A stretch of DNA of 64,000 nt from Xenorhabdus kozodoii. GTDB taxonomy: Bacteria; Pseudomonadota; Gammaproteobacteria; Enterobacterales; Enterobacteriaceae. Shown here one piece after another: positions 1-7,604 of the stretch (position 1 is its first letter; each line of letters starts with the position of its first letter). The notes below the pieces were generated by a model, which saw nothing but the letters and a program-made list of their open reading frames with translations, did no database searches and was not told where the DNA came from. Both the position numbers and the translations under genes were made by a program. The stretch spans positions 1 through 64,000 of the forward strand of contig NZ_NJCX01000005.1 of assembly GCF_002632875.1 (NCBI RefSeq). Reading direction: 5' to 3'.

Positions 1-810
1 CTGCGCAAAGACATCCAGCGGCGCGGTCAGTTTATCCAACCCCTGAACGCCCAACTGCACAAAGGCATCCAGTGTGGACTTCAATTTATCCAGCGCCTGC
101 GTTCCCAACTGCGCAAAGATATCCAGCGGCGCGGTCAGTTTATCCAGCCCCTGAACGCCTAGCTGCACAAAGGCATCCAGTGTGGACTTCAATTTATCCA
201 GCGCCTGCGTTCCCAACTGCGCAAAGACATCCAGCGGCGCGGTCAGTTTATCCAGCCCCTGAACACCCAATTGTGCAAAGAAATTCAGGCTGGTTTTTAA
301 TTCTTCAAACGCTTTCAGTCCCAATTGAACAAAGACATCCAGACTGGATTTTAATTTATCCAATGCCTGAATACCCAATTGTGCAAAGAAATTCAGGCTG
401 GCTTTTAATTCTTCAAACGCTTTTAGTCCCAATTGAACAAAGACATCCAAAGGAGATGTTAATTTATTCAGAGCCTGAATTCCTAATTGCACAAAAGCAT
501 TCAGACTGGCTCTTAATTCAACAAATGCCTGAACTCCCAACTGGATAAAAAAGTTCAGACTTCCCCTTATTTTAATAAAAGCCTGAACCCCCAGTTGCAT
601 AAAAAAGTTCAAACTGGCTCTTAATTCAGCAAATGCCTGAACTCCCAACTGGATAAAAAAGTTCAGACTTCCCCTTATTTTAATAAAAGCCTGCACCCCC
701 AGTTGCATAAAAAAGTTCAGATTGGCTCTTAACTCAACAAATGCCTGAACTCCCAGCAGGGAAAATATATTCAAACTGACTTTTAAAGAATCAAATGCTT
801 TTATACCAAT
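1..810 (-). repeat. Tandem 54-bp (18-residue) repeats inside the tape measure gene
   Basis: Units begin at 1, 55, 109 and so on in exact 54-base steps to 757, giving 15 units with no indel. A 108-bp (36-residue) higher-order unit is nearly identical between 1-108 and 109-216, with about four differences. Units to the right are more divergent and more AT-rich, so the left end looks recently homogenised or expanded. Eighteen residues equal five alpha-helical turns, so each unit keeps the same helix face. Confidence 0.95.
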
Positions 811-1362
811 ATTGCCAAATATTTTTACATGATTAATTAGTGTTTGGAATGTGACTTTGACAAAGCCAGCAGTTAAATTCAAAACCCCATTAATTTTATT
901 CAGCATGCCAAATAAAATGGTTATCCTAGGATTAATATTAATGACCAATTTATCTAACAATGAAAAATTGTTAGTCATATTCCCCGTTACACCAAGGTTA
1001 AATTCATTTTTTTTACTGGATGAATTTTCCTGTCTACTATTTTGTGTCGTTTGGATAATATTGGCTGATTGGCTGGCAGCGCTGATTTGAACTATTCCAG
1101 TTGCATTTTGCCGTGCAGACAAAGACTGTTTAATAGTTTGATTATAGGCTTTAAGATCTGAACGTATACGCGCAGTTTCCTGCGCATAACCCACGATAGG
1201 CTTTAAACTCTCAACGGTCTTATTGAGCTTTTTAAACTGGTTATGAATTTTATCGACTGAAACTTCCAGTTTTTTATGATGCCGTTGAAAAGGTTTAAAG
1301 GAACGGGTCAGCTTTCCAACGGCACTCAATACCTTGTTGAGCTGTGACTGTATGTTACTCAT
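1..1362 (-). CDS. T: Phage tail tape measure protein (P2 gpT-like), 3' part cut by window edge
   Basis: The frame opens at an ATG at 1362 and runs without a stop to position 1, so 454 codons are visible and the C-terminus lies outside the window. In P2-type tails this protein fills the tube lumen and sets tail length. The N-terminal 180 or so residues are helix-prone, polar and Lys/Gln-rich. They are followed by at least fifteen 18-residue repeats of the pattern F-x-Q-L-G-x-Q-A-x-x-x-L-x-x-x-L-[DN]-x. The start overlaps the end of the E' frame, as expected from P2 gene order (FI-FII-E-T). The repeats are unusual for a P2-type gpT. Function is assigned from position and the helical repeat character. 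Confidence 0.85.
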   Translation of the reverse strand, partial: MSNIQSQLNKVLSAVGKLTRSFKPFQRHHKKLEVSVDKIHNQFKKLNKTVESLKPIVGYAQETARIRSDLKAYNQTIKQSLSARQNATGIVQISAASQSANIIQTTQNSRQENSSSKKNEFNLGVTGNMTNNFSLLDKLVININPRITILFGMLNKINGVLNLTAGFVKVTFQTLINHVKIFGNIGIKAFDSLKVSLNIFSLLGVQAFVELRANLNFFMQLGVQAFIKIRGSLNFFIQLGVQAFAELRASLNFFMQLGVQAFIKIRGSLNFFIQLGVQAFVELRASLNAFVQLGIQALNKLTSPLDVFVQLGLKAFEELKASLNFFAQLGIQALDKLKSSLDVFVQLGLKAFEELKTSLNFFAQLGVQGLDKLTAPLDVFAQLGTQALDKLKSTLDAFVQLGVQGLDKLTAPLDIFAQLGTQALDKLKSTLDAFVQLGVQGLDKLTAPLDVFAQ

Positions 1363-1806
1363 TTTCTGCACCACTTCTTAAAATGGCCCGATGTCGCCAG
1401 TCCAATAGTTCCGATAGTGACATTTCATCTGTTACTGCCGGGGACCAGTGAAAAACGGTGGCGATATCCGCCACCAATTCATCAACAGTTAATCGTTCTG
1501 GGAATCGGACTTGACCGACTTCGGCAACAAAAAATTGACCACCTCCACACTGAGATTAATCAGATCACCCGGTGACATCATCATCAGGTCATTTTTGGTC
1601 AATGCGGGGGTGGTCACACGCGGCAGGACAAGCAGCATAGAATCCACATCCATCTCCAGCAGTGCCTGTAAACGTGCACCGCGCAACGCACCACTGTTAG
1701 GTTTGCGTACCATCACTTCCGTGATTTCGCCGTTGCCTCGCGCCAGTGGTGCTTCCAATTCAATGGTGCGCAGATCGTCATTTTGAGTATTCAGTGTTTC
1801 TGTCAT
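1355..1806 (-). CDS. E: Tail protein gpE+E' made by -1 ribosomal frameshift (tape measure chaperone type)
   Basis: Frame E (ATG at 1806) contains the heptamer T-TTT-TTG at 1534-1528, the slip sequence known from P2 E/E'. Shifting -1 there opens a frame that continues to a stop at 1357-1355 and encodes a P2 GpE-family segment with the motifs ADIATVFHW and LLDWRHRA. The fused product is about 150 residues (P2 E+E' is 142). In tailed phages the short and frameshifted forms act as tail assembly chaperones for the tape measure. The E' stop overlaps the T start codon. Function follows family knowledge; the frame arrangement is seen directly. Confidence 0.88.
1489..1806 (-). CDS. E: Tail protein gpE (short form)
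   Basis: This is the 105-residue unshifted product, starting MTETLNTQNDD and rich in Leu in its C-terminal half. Its size and place between the tube gene and the tape measure match P2 gpE (91 residues). It lies 106 bp downstream of FII in the same operon. Most ribosomes should stop here, and a minority should slip at 1534-1528 to make E+E'. A chaperone role in tail assembly is inferred from P2. Confidence 0.85.
   Translation of the reverse strand: MTETLNTQNDDLRTIELEAPLARGNGEITEVMVRKPNSGALRGARLQALLEMDVDSMLLVLPRVTTPALTKNDLMMMSPGDLINLSVEVVNFLLPKSVKSDSQND
1528..1534 (-). promoter_or_regulatory. -1 frameshift slippery heptamer (T TTT TTG)
   Basis: Read on the minus strand the sequence is AAT TTT TTG in frame E. 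It matches the slippery heptamer established for P2 gene E. The -1 frame is open from here to 1355 and encodes the E' domain. Confidence 0.8.
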
Positions 1807-1912
1807 GGTTCAACCTTGTTTATCCGATTAGAAGCCTGTCCCAGCAGGGATAATTCAACCACTGATGGGGCAGGAAATAAGTTTTAAAAAAGTTAATGGC
1901 TAAAAGAAGCGA

Positions 1913-2431
1913 TTAAAAAAGACCGATAGCGCGGCGATGCTGCTCCAGACGATCTTCCCCACCCACTTTCTCAACCATGTTGATGGTGTCGATTTCAATC
2001 AATTCCTCACCATTCCATGTCAGTTTGAAATAAGTGTTTTTGGCAGTGATTTTGGTCTGGGTGTTATCACCTTGTTTATAAGTGCCGTGATCGAATTCCT
2101 GGAAACGACCACGCATCACAACTTCGACTGCAACCACTTCACCGTTATCTTCACTCTCAAAAGAGCCAGCAAAGCGCAGCATGACACCATCGACTTTCGC
2201 GATGCCCCACTGTTTGTACAGTTGAGCTTCAACGCCCCCCAGGGTAAATTCCGCATCCAGTGCGCCTTCATCCAGCCCCAGATCCACCATTGCGCTACCA
2301 TTCATGCCAGCACCGCGGTAGGCTTCCAGTTTGCGGCTTAATTTAGGAAGCGTCAGTTCTTCCACGATCCCCTGATAGTTGTAGCCGTCATTGAACAAAT
2401 TCAGGTATTTAAGTTTGCGAGGTAATGCCAT
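1913..2431 (-). CDS. FII: Major tail tube protein (P2 FII-like)
   Basis: At 172 residues it has exactly the length of P2 FII. It starts MALPRKLKYLNLFNDG, typical of contractile tail tube proteins. It polymerises into the inner tube inside the sheath. It lies 11 bp downstream of the sheath gene FI and shares its transcript from the Ogr-type promoter region near 3700. No frameshift or odd composition is seen, so the tail looks assembly-competent. Confidence 0.95.
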   Translation of the reverse strand: MALPRKLKYLNLFNDGYNYQGIVEELTLPKLSRKLEAYRGAGMNGSAMVDLGLDEGALDAEFTLGGVEAQLYKQWGIAKVDGVMLRFAGSFESEDNGEVVAVEVVMRGRFQEFDHGTYKQGDNTQTKITAKNTYFKLTWNGEELIEIDTINMVEKVGGEDRLEQHRRAIGLF

Positions 2432-2442
2432 CAGTTAGCCCC

Positions 2443-3618
2443 TTATTTATTGATACTTTTCGCGAAATCCATCAGGTAATTATCTGTAAAGCGCTGGCGT
2501 AACATCATGTTTTCCAGTGGCGGTACAGGGGTATAGTCATAATCGATGGTCAATTTACCTGCTTTCAGGGTGTCCTTATCGTTGATTTTGTCGTCATACC
2601 AGCAACGACCGTCAATGATGTAGCCACCGGCTTTCAGTTCACGGAACTTGGCATTAATGCCTTCGATAATGTCGCGCACCAGTGATGGCGTCAGCGGTTT
2701 ATCGATAGCCCACATATGAGATTCAGCCATGGTGTCAGCCAGAACCTGGGCGGTACGGGTGTAGCTTTCGAACTGGAACAGTGACTCATCAGAATCAGGG
2801 CCAGCACAAGTGCGTGAACCCCAGAAACGAAAACCGTTTTTGCGGATCAGTGTTGTGATATGATTCTGGTTCAGCAGATCAGCGTCAGTTCCAGTCGCTT
2901 GCAGATCCCAGAAGACATCGGCAGACAGGCCCGTTACGCCGTTAACCCCCACATTGGACAGGGTTTTGTGCCAGCCGGTCTCTTCGTCAATTTTGGCGCG
3001 CAAGCCCAGTGCATAAGCCGTTGCAGGTGCAATAACATCACCTTTATCCCATCTCAGGAAATCAGGCCAAATCAGCATCAGTTCACGCTGACCAAAGTTC
3101 CTGCGATACTTGAAGACGTCTTCGATGGTTTTGCAGCCATAAGCGCTGACATACGCCATTGCTTTCAGTTGCTGGGCAATAGAGGCCAGTTCAGCAGCCA
3201 CAGCTTGTGAATCCAAACCCGGAACACCCAGAATGCGAGGTTTAACACCGAGTTGGCTTTGCGCAGCGAGCAGTGCCTTCATACCCGTTTTCTTACCTTC
3301 TGGCGTAACGTCACCGATAATGTTGTTACTGGTTTTTTCTTCTGTTTCGCCCTCAGCCACACGAACCACGACAGTGACAGGTTGTGCCTGTGCTGCGATT
3401 GCTTTCAGTGATGCGGCCAGCGTGCCTTCTTTACCGGCTTTACCAATGGCGCTCATAACGTCAGTCAGTAATACTGGTGTGTCTAATGGAAATGTTTTTT
3501 CGTCTGCGTCAGGTGCAGTACAGACCATACCCACGATAGCGGTGCTAACGGTGGTGATGGTGCGTGTACCTTCTTTGATTTCCTGTACACGGACTCCGTG
3601 ATGATAATCTTGTGCCAT
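2443..3618 (-). CDS. FI: Contractile tail sheath protein (P2 FI-like)
   Basis: The 391-residue product (P2 FI is 396) starts MAQDYHHGVRVQEIKEG. It contains the conserved phage sheath segment around SRTCAGPDSDE and the C-terminal region with RFTDNYLMDFAKS. It forms the contractile outer sheath that drives the tube through a target envelope. It is the first gene of the FI-FII-E-T unit. The start has the Shine-Dalgarno-like AGGAGAG a short distance upstream, and a TGT-N12-ACA activator box lies 81 bp further up. Confidence 0.96.
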   Translation of the reverse strand: MAQDYHHGVRVQEIKEGTRTITTVSTAIVGMVCTAPDADEKTFPLDTPVLLTDVMSAIGKAGKEGTLAASLKAIAAQAQPVTVVVRVAEGETEEKTSNNIIGDVTPEGKKTGMKALLAAQSQLGVKPRILGVPGLDSQAVAAELASIAQQLKAMAYVSAYGCKTIEDVFKYRRNFGQRELMLIWPDFLRWDKGDVIAPATAYALGLRAKIDEETGWHKTLSNVGVNGVTGLSADVFWDLQATGTDADLLNQNHITTLIRKNGFRFWGSRTCAGPDSDESLFQFESYTRTAQVLADTMAESHMWAIDKPLTPSLVRDIIEGINAKFRELKAGGYIIDGRCWYDDKINDKDTLKAGKLTIDYDYTPVPPLENMMLRQRFTDNYLMDFAKSINK

Positions 3619-3690
3619 ATTAGCGTTCTCTCCTGTTAAGGTGTGCTGATATATTGGCGGATTGGACGGAGGAAATCATTCGATTGGCGG

Positions 3691-3708
3691 TGTGTGGTAC
3701 AGGGTACA
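3691..3708 (-). promoter_or_regulatory. Ogr/Delta-type activator box ahead of FI
   Basis: The sequence is TGT-N12-ACA, the dyad bound by the P2 Ogr zinc-finger activator in late promoters. It sits upstream of the sheath gene, where P2 has its PF late promoter. Two more copies precede V and X in this window. The activator gene itself is not in view; in P2 it lies beyond D, which would be left of this window. Confidence 0.7.
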
Positions 3709-4010
3709 AAGGTGTTTTTGTATTTTTGTTTATAATCAATATGTTAAGTTGTTTTTAATCGGTTTTGGTTGGTTTGGTGAAATTAGGTGGTTTGCTGGGA
3801 ATCAATCTTGAATTGATTAAATAACAACCTTATTTTGTTTGTTTTTTAACCTCTAATTAGCCTAAAATTTATCCTTTTAGGTATTATTCAGTGTAATTCT
3901 AGCTTTTGGTTATTTTTTGACAGGCTAAAGTGGCTTATTTTGTTATTGGTTTTGGATTTTCAGGGGTTAGGAAGTGGGATCTTGGCTTGGATCGTAAGGA
4001 TCTGTGAGTT
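3709..4010. other. AT-rich gap between sheath operon and fibre invertible segment
   Basis: About 300 bp with no convincing coding frame. P2 carries the Z/fun gene here, and Mu and P1 carry the inversion recombinase gene beside their invertible segment. Neither is seen. The composition is T-rich with many TTTTGGTT-like runs. Confidence 0.5.
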
Positions 4011-4610
4011 TTGAAAAACCTCGGTTTATCGGATACGGTGGATAGGGCGGGAAATGCTTACCCCAAAGTAGGCGGAACTGTGTACGGGGATGTGAATGCT
4101 ACTGGGTATATTTCCGGTGTAGGGGTGTATGAATCAGGGGGCCGGAGAGTTTACAGCCCAGTAAATAAACCCACACCCGATGACATTGGTGCTTACTCTA
4201 AAAAAGGGGGCGTCGTCAATGGGAATGTCGATGTGACTGGCTATGTGTCAGCCAACGCTATTTATGATTCGGGTAGTAACCGGGTTTACAGTCCAAATAA
4301 CCCGCCGCCGGCGACGACCGAGGTGTTGTTCGGCAGTGCTGGTTGGTATCGGGATAAATCGAACGGGGTCATTATTCAATGGGGTAGTGGTACATACACT
4401 GATGGCCAATTAGTGAAATTCTTGCGGCCATTTACCACAGCTGCGTGCGCGGTGACTATCAGTACAGATCCCCGTGCAACACCGTATATTGAAGTGGCGC
4501 TGGCGCATCCTACCTCACTCGCGGAGTTTGTGGTGGGTTGTGCTGTTTTCACAGGATCTGCATTTTTGAAAAGCGATTTGGCATGTACGTGGATCGCAAT
4601 AGGATATTGA
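4011..4610 (+). CDS. Silent alternative tail-fibre C-terminal segment (no own start)
   Basis: The open frame begins at the crossover site, and a TTG at 4011 is the only start-like codon, so it is probably not translated in this orientation. The 200 codons contain two repeats of the type G-x-V-x-G-x-V-x-x-T-G-Y with RVYSPxN motifs. The tip domain contains GVIIQWGSG and ends WIAIGY, a common ending in fibre tips that bind the receptor. After inversion it would follow codon 393 of fibre gene H directly. It is followed by its own assembly gene 8 bp downstream. Confidence 0.82.
   Translation: MKNLGLSDTVDRAGNAYPKVGGTVYGDVNATGYISGVGVYESGGRRVYSPVNKPTPDDIGAYSKKGGVVNGNVDVTGYVSANAIYDSGSNRVYSPNNPPPATTEVLFGSAGWYRDKSNGVIIQWGSGTYTDGQLVKFLRPFTTAACAVTISTDPRATPYIEVALAHPTSLAEFVVGCAVFTGSAFLKSDLACTWIAIGY
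4012..4028 (+). repeat. Inversion crossover site, left (gix/cix-like)
   Basis: The core AAAACCTCGGTTTA has the central TC crossover dinucleotide flanked by AAAACC and GGTTTA half sites, as in gix/cix. It is paired with the inverted copy at 5806-5822. Confidence 0.85.
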
Positions 4611-4618
4611 GGTGAGAT

Positions 4619-5041
4619 ATGTACGTTTATAGCGCAAAAAATAACGCATTTTATCCCATTGATTGGCAACAATTTTATATTGACGCCGGGACGTGGCCGG
4701 ATGATGGTATCGAGGTTGGCGAGTCTGTTTATCTGGAATTTATGGCAAACAGGCCGCGCACGGACAAAATACTCATAGCAGGGGATAACGGACTACCCGC
4801 ATGGGGCGAGATCCCTCCGCCAACAACAGAAGAGTTGCAACAACAAGCTGAACGGGAAAAGCGGCACCTAATGACGCAGGCATCAAATGCTATAGCCCCA
4901 CTCCAATACGCAGTCGATCTACAAATGGCGACGAACGCAGAACAAACGGAGCTGACAGCGTGGAAACGGTACTGTGTGCTACTGAACCGCATAGACTGTT
5001 CGGCAGCACCAGATATTGACTGGCCGAAAGCGCCAGAATAA
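4619..5041 (+). CDS. Tail fibre assembly protein (alternative set)
   Basis: The 140-residue product starts MYVYSAKNNAFYPIDW. It has the Caudovirales tail fibre assembly pattern: a short aromatic N-terminus, the W-G-E-I-P-P-P linker, and a C-terminus with LTAWKRYCVLLNRID and WPKAPE. Such chaperones help fold or trimerise the matching fibre tip. It pairs with the alternative tip at 4011-4610 and is expressed only when the segment is flipped, unless another promoter exists. The C-terminal third closely resembles the assembly protein on the other arm; the N-terminal half differs. Confidence 0.88.
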   Translation: MYVYSAKNNAFYPIDWQQFYIDAGTWPDDGIEVGESVYLEFMANRPRTDKILIAGDNGLPAWGEIPPPTTEELQQQAEREKRHLMTQASNAIAPLQYAVDLQMATNAEQTELTAWKRYCVLLNRIDCSAAPDIDWPKAPE

Positions 5042-5045
5042 CAAT

Positions 5046-5063
5046 CAGGGGCATGCGCCCCTG
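5046..5063. terminator. Hairpin between the convergent fibre assembly genes
   Basis: CAGGGGC-atgc-GCCCCTG forms a perfect 7-bp stem with a 4-nt loop. It sits in the 25-bp gap between the two convergent assembly genes, near the middle of the invertible segment, and could end transcription in either orientation. There is no long T-run. Confidence 0.5.
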
Positions 5064-5066
5064 TAT

Positions 5067-5504
5067 TCACTCCGGTTGCTCCGGCCATTGGATATCGGGC
5101 GCGGTTGTGCAATCCACCCGATTGAGCAGCACCCGGTATTTACGCCAAGCGGTTAATTTAGATTTTTCGGCGTCGGTGGACATATCGAGGTCAACGGCGT
5201 CCTGACAGATATCAATTTTCTCACCGGCGGTTTTCAATAGTTGGCGTTTTTGGGATTCAGCCTGTTGCTGTAGCTGTTCTGGGGTTGGCGGCGGTGGTGG
5301 CGGAATTTCAACCCACTCAGGCATGTTATGGATATCAACGCCCAACATCATCCCCGATGGTGGATTTGATGAATATTTCTGAAAAACATCATCAAAAACA
5401 TCAACAGCATCGGACGGCCATGTCCCTGATTCGTCGAACTCAGATTTCCAGCGATATGAATAAAATGTTTTATTCGCTGGGCTAAACGCATAATTAAATT
5501 TCAT
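5067..5504 (-). CDS. G: Tail fibre assembly protein (P2 gpG-like, active set)
   Basis: The 145-residue product starts [17 protein letters not shown]. It has a Pro-rich linker of about eight prolines after EWVEI, a Gln-rich helix, and the C-terminus [16 protein letters not shown]...WPEQPE shared with the alternative copy. It lies directly after fibre gene H (1 bp gap) and should act on its current tip. It is inside the invertible segment. Family function: fibre chaperone. Confidence 0.88.
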   Translation of the reverse strand: MKFNYAFSPANKTFYSYRWKSEFDESGTWPSDAVDVFDDVFQKYSSNPPSGMMLGVDIHNMPEWVEIPPPPPPTPEQLQQQAESQKRQLLKTAGEKIDICQDAVDLDMSTDAEKSKLTAWRKYRVLLNRVDCTTAPDIQWPEQPE

Positions 5505-5505
5505 A

Positions 5506-6999
5506 TCACCACCCTACGGCCAGAAAAACAACATTAGAAAGTTTTGCGCTGGGAGACACGCTTAGAGTGACGCACTGGAAACCGGTATTCGTGACCCGCT
5601 CACATGACGCTGCTACCTGCACATAGGTCGATTTGGTACAAAATACTCCCCACACGCCACCGGGAAACGCTTCAGGATATGTTATCCGAGTGCTTTCGGC
5701 TCCATTCACATTCAAACTACTGGTGACTGTCCGGTTGAACACCTGCATTTTCATCCCATTAGGACCGTAAAAAATCATATTATCGGAACCCTGTCCCGCT
5801 GTGATTAAACCGAGGTTTTTCACAAACTCGTTTTTGTTTGGAATATCCGCCCCGTTCTTGTTTTTCTCCAAACGGGTATTGGCGTTATTATTTGCATTAG
5901 CCGCATTTTGGTTTGCGGTGTTAGCTAATGATCTAATCTCACCTACTTTGGCATCAGTTTCAGCTTTGTTATACGCACCTACATCTGCTGAGTTTAGCGC
6001 AATATCCGCCGACAAAGCCTTTCCATTTACCTTGCGGGTAGCAGGTACGCGAGTATTTGCATTAGCATTCGCGGCATTTGCCTGTTTTATCGCTTCATTC
6101 ACTTTGGCATCGGTTTCGCCCTTAGAGTACGCACCGACATCACCTGAGTTTAGCGCAATATCCGACGACAATGCTTTTCCATTTACCTTGCGGGTAGCAG
6201 GAACGCGAGTATTGGCATTATCATTCGCGGCCTTAGCCGCATCCTTAGCTTCTTTAACGCGAGTGTCGGTTTCCAGCTTGTTATACGCCCCGACATCACC
6301 TGAATTCAGAGCAATATCTGCCGACAATGCCTTGCCATTCACCTTGCGACCTGCCGGAACGCGGCCATTGGCATTATTATCCGCCGCCTTCGCAAAATCA
6401 TATGCCGCCTTCACCGCTTTCGGGGTTGCTGCATGCGTTTCGCTATGGCTGTCCACTGCGCTGCTCAGGATCACAAATCCTTTCTCTTTCAGCGTCGCCT
6501 CAGGATGGTTACGGCTATTTGCGTGCTTCTGGATGGAATCATCTACATATTCACGTGTCGCCAAAATCACAGACGGGTCAATTTTTAGTGTCACCGCGTC
6601 AGCGCTGCCGACAATCAGGATCATGCGAATGGTCTGGGTGCGGCCGGAACCTTCCTGCAATTGGGGTTTGTAGGTTTCCGCGCAGTTACCTACAGCAATC
6701 AAAATGCCATCTTTGTCAAACAAGCCGATCTCACGGATCCACCAGCCACCTTCGTTTTCAGGAATAACCTGCTCTGCAATGATTTGGTTGATGTTTTTCG
6801 GATCGATGCTCAGCGTGTTAATCGCGGCACGACGCTTTTCATTTATCAGTTTGCTTTGCTTGGTATCCGGGGTTGGCAAGCTACCACCACCATCACCCAC
6901 GGCCATATGGGTAATTTCAATTTTAGTCCCCAATGCCGCCGCATTTGCCAACTTATCTGCGCCTAACTGCGTCAGCAGCGCAAAATATTTGGTACTCAT
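5506..6999 (-). CDS. H: Tail fibre protein (P2 gpH-like), currently expressed version
   Basis: The 497-residue product starts [16 protein letters not shown], the baseplate-attachment domain of P2-type fibres (roughly residues 1-160). Three 52-residue repeats follow, carrying [16 protein letters not shown] (residues 209-364). The variable tip begins at the crossover codons 393-398 (VKNLGL). The current tip is short, about 100 residues, ending VVFLAVGW. It determines target range of the tail particle. The gene overlaps gpI by 4 bp. The last 300 bp lie in the invertible segment. Confidence 0.92.
   Translation of the reverse strand: MSTKYFALLTQLGADKLANAAALGTKIEITHMAVGDGGGSLPTPDTKQSKLINEKRRAAINTLSIDPKNINQIIAEQVIPENEGGWWIREIGLFDKDGILIAVGNCAETYKPQLQEGSGRTQTIRMILIVGSADAVTLKIDPSVILATREYVDDSIQKHANSRNHPEATLKEKGFVILSSAVDSHSETHAATPKAVKAAYDFAKAADNNANGRVPAGRKVNGKALSADIALNSGDVGAYNKLETDTRVKEAKDAAKAANDNANTRVPATRKVNGKALSSDIALNSGDVGAYSKGETDAKVNEAIKQANAANANANTRVPATRKVNGKALSADIALNSADVGAYNKAETDAKVGEIRSLANTANQNAANANNNANTRLEKNKNGADIPNKNEFVKNLGLITAGQGSDNMIFYGPNGMKMQVFNRTVTSSLNVNGAESTRITYPEAFPGGVWGVFCTKSTYVQVAASCERVTNTGFQCVTLSVSPSAKLSNVVFLAVGW
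5806..5822 (-). repeat. Inversion crossover site, right (gix/cix-like)
   Basis: Inverted copy of 4012-4028, located inside the H coding sequence at codons 393-398. Confidence 0.85.
5908..6375 (-). repeat. Three 52-residue repeats in the fibre shaft
   Basis: Residues 209-260, 261-312 and 313-364 of the fibre protein repeat the pattern [17 protein letters not shown]...LNSxDVGAYxKxETDxxV. The repeats are close in DNA sequence, so unequal exchange could change shaft length. Confidence 0.9.
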
Positions 7000-7604
7000 G
7001 GTCTAATCCTCATGTCATCAATAATATGTACGCCCGCGCCCACAATTTCTGAGCCGGATACGGTTACTTGTTCAGGAAAATAAGGGTAAACAGTCAGTTC
7101 ATCACCACTGTAAGTCGCCGCTGAATAGTGATATTCACCGCGTGTATCGAGATTGATGTCCAACCCAATCAAATGCCGGCTCACGGGTTTCGCATCAAAA
7201 ATCAGGTTTTCCAGCTCCTCGAACATTTCATGGGTGATGCCGTTTTCCAGTACACCAATGTCCAGCCGGAAGGTGCCCGGCGCATCGTTGGTCTGCCACC
7301 ACTCTTTTACGCGGATGAGATAACCCAGTGGCTCGACAACGCGCCGGATCGCACCAATCGTTCCTTTATGTTTATGCAGAAACAATGAGCTTTTGATCAC
7401 GTCCCTTTTGGTGCTCTCAGCCCAATTTTCGTCCCAGCGATCGACTGACCACGCCCAGGCCAGGTAAGGCAGAAGTGAGGCTGGACAAATGTCCGGGTTC
7501 CATAGCTCGCGTAACGGAACCCTGACCTTCTGCAATTCAGCACAGGCTTTGGCCGCGGCCAGTTCTAGCGGGGTTGAGCCCATCGGCAGAAGGCGATCAC
7601 TCAT
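6996..7604 (-). CDS. I: Baseplate/tail protein gpI (P2-like)
   Basis: The 202-residue product starts MSDRLLPMGSTPLELAAAKACAEL. It contains the family segment WNPDICPASLLPYLAWAWSVDRWDENW and a KHKGTIGAIRRVVEPLGY motif, typical of P2 gpI. It is a wedge component of the baseplate and connects to the fibre. It overlaps J by 8 bp and H by 4 bp, consistent with translational coupling in the V-W-J-I-H-G unit. It is somewhat longer than P2 gpI (176). Confidence 0.93.
   Translation of the reverse strand: MSDRLLPMGSTPLELAAAKACAELQKVRVPLRELWNPDICPASLLPYLAWAWSVDRWDENWAESTKRDVIKSSLFLHKHKGTIGAIRRVVEPLGYLIRVKEWWQTNDAPGTFRLDIGVLENGITHEMFEELENLIFDAKPVSRHLIGLDINLDTRGEYHYSAATYSGDELTVYPYFPEQVTVSGSEIVGAGVHIIDDMRIRP

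Larger units (their letters stand above)
4012..5822. mobile_element. Invertible tail-fibre segment (Gin/Cin/Hin-type)
   Basis: A 17-bp sequence, tgaaaaacctcggttta, occurs at 4012-4028 and in inverted orientation at 5806-5822. Its 14-bp core AAAACCTCGGTTTA is identical to the core of the Mu gix and P1 cix crossover sites. The segment between them holds the 3' end of fibre gene H with its assembly gene (minus strand), plus an alternative fibre 3' end and second assembly gene (plus strand). Both crossover sites are read in the same codon phase (K-N-L-G-L), so inversion would swap the fibre tip without breaking the frame. No serine recombinase gene is visible in the window. Confidence 0.88.

Noticed and set aside
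72-548. A 158-codon plus-strand frame with repeated YPAP/AQRHP motifs
   Set aside because: It is the antisense shadow of the 54-bp repeats in the tape measure gene; the minus-strand frame is longer, helical and in P2 order.
1-810. Regular spaced repeats suggesting a CRISPR array
   Set aside because: The repeats are directly tandem with no unique spacers and stay in one open frame.
3619-4010. Possible recombinase gene next to the invertible segment
   Set aside because: No frame encodes a serine recombinase motif; the stretch is noncoding apart from the Ogr-type box.
5801-6673. A 290-codon plus-strand frame opposite the fibre gene
   Set aside because: Antisense shadow of the repetitive fibre shaft; composition is low complexity and no domain is visible.
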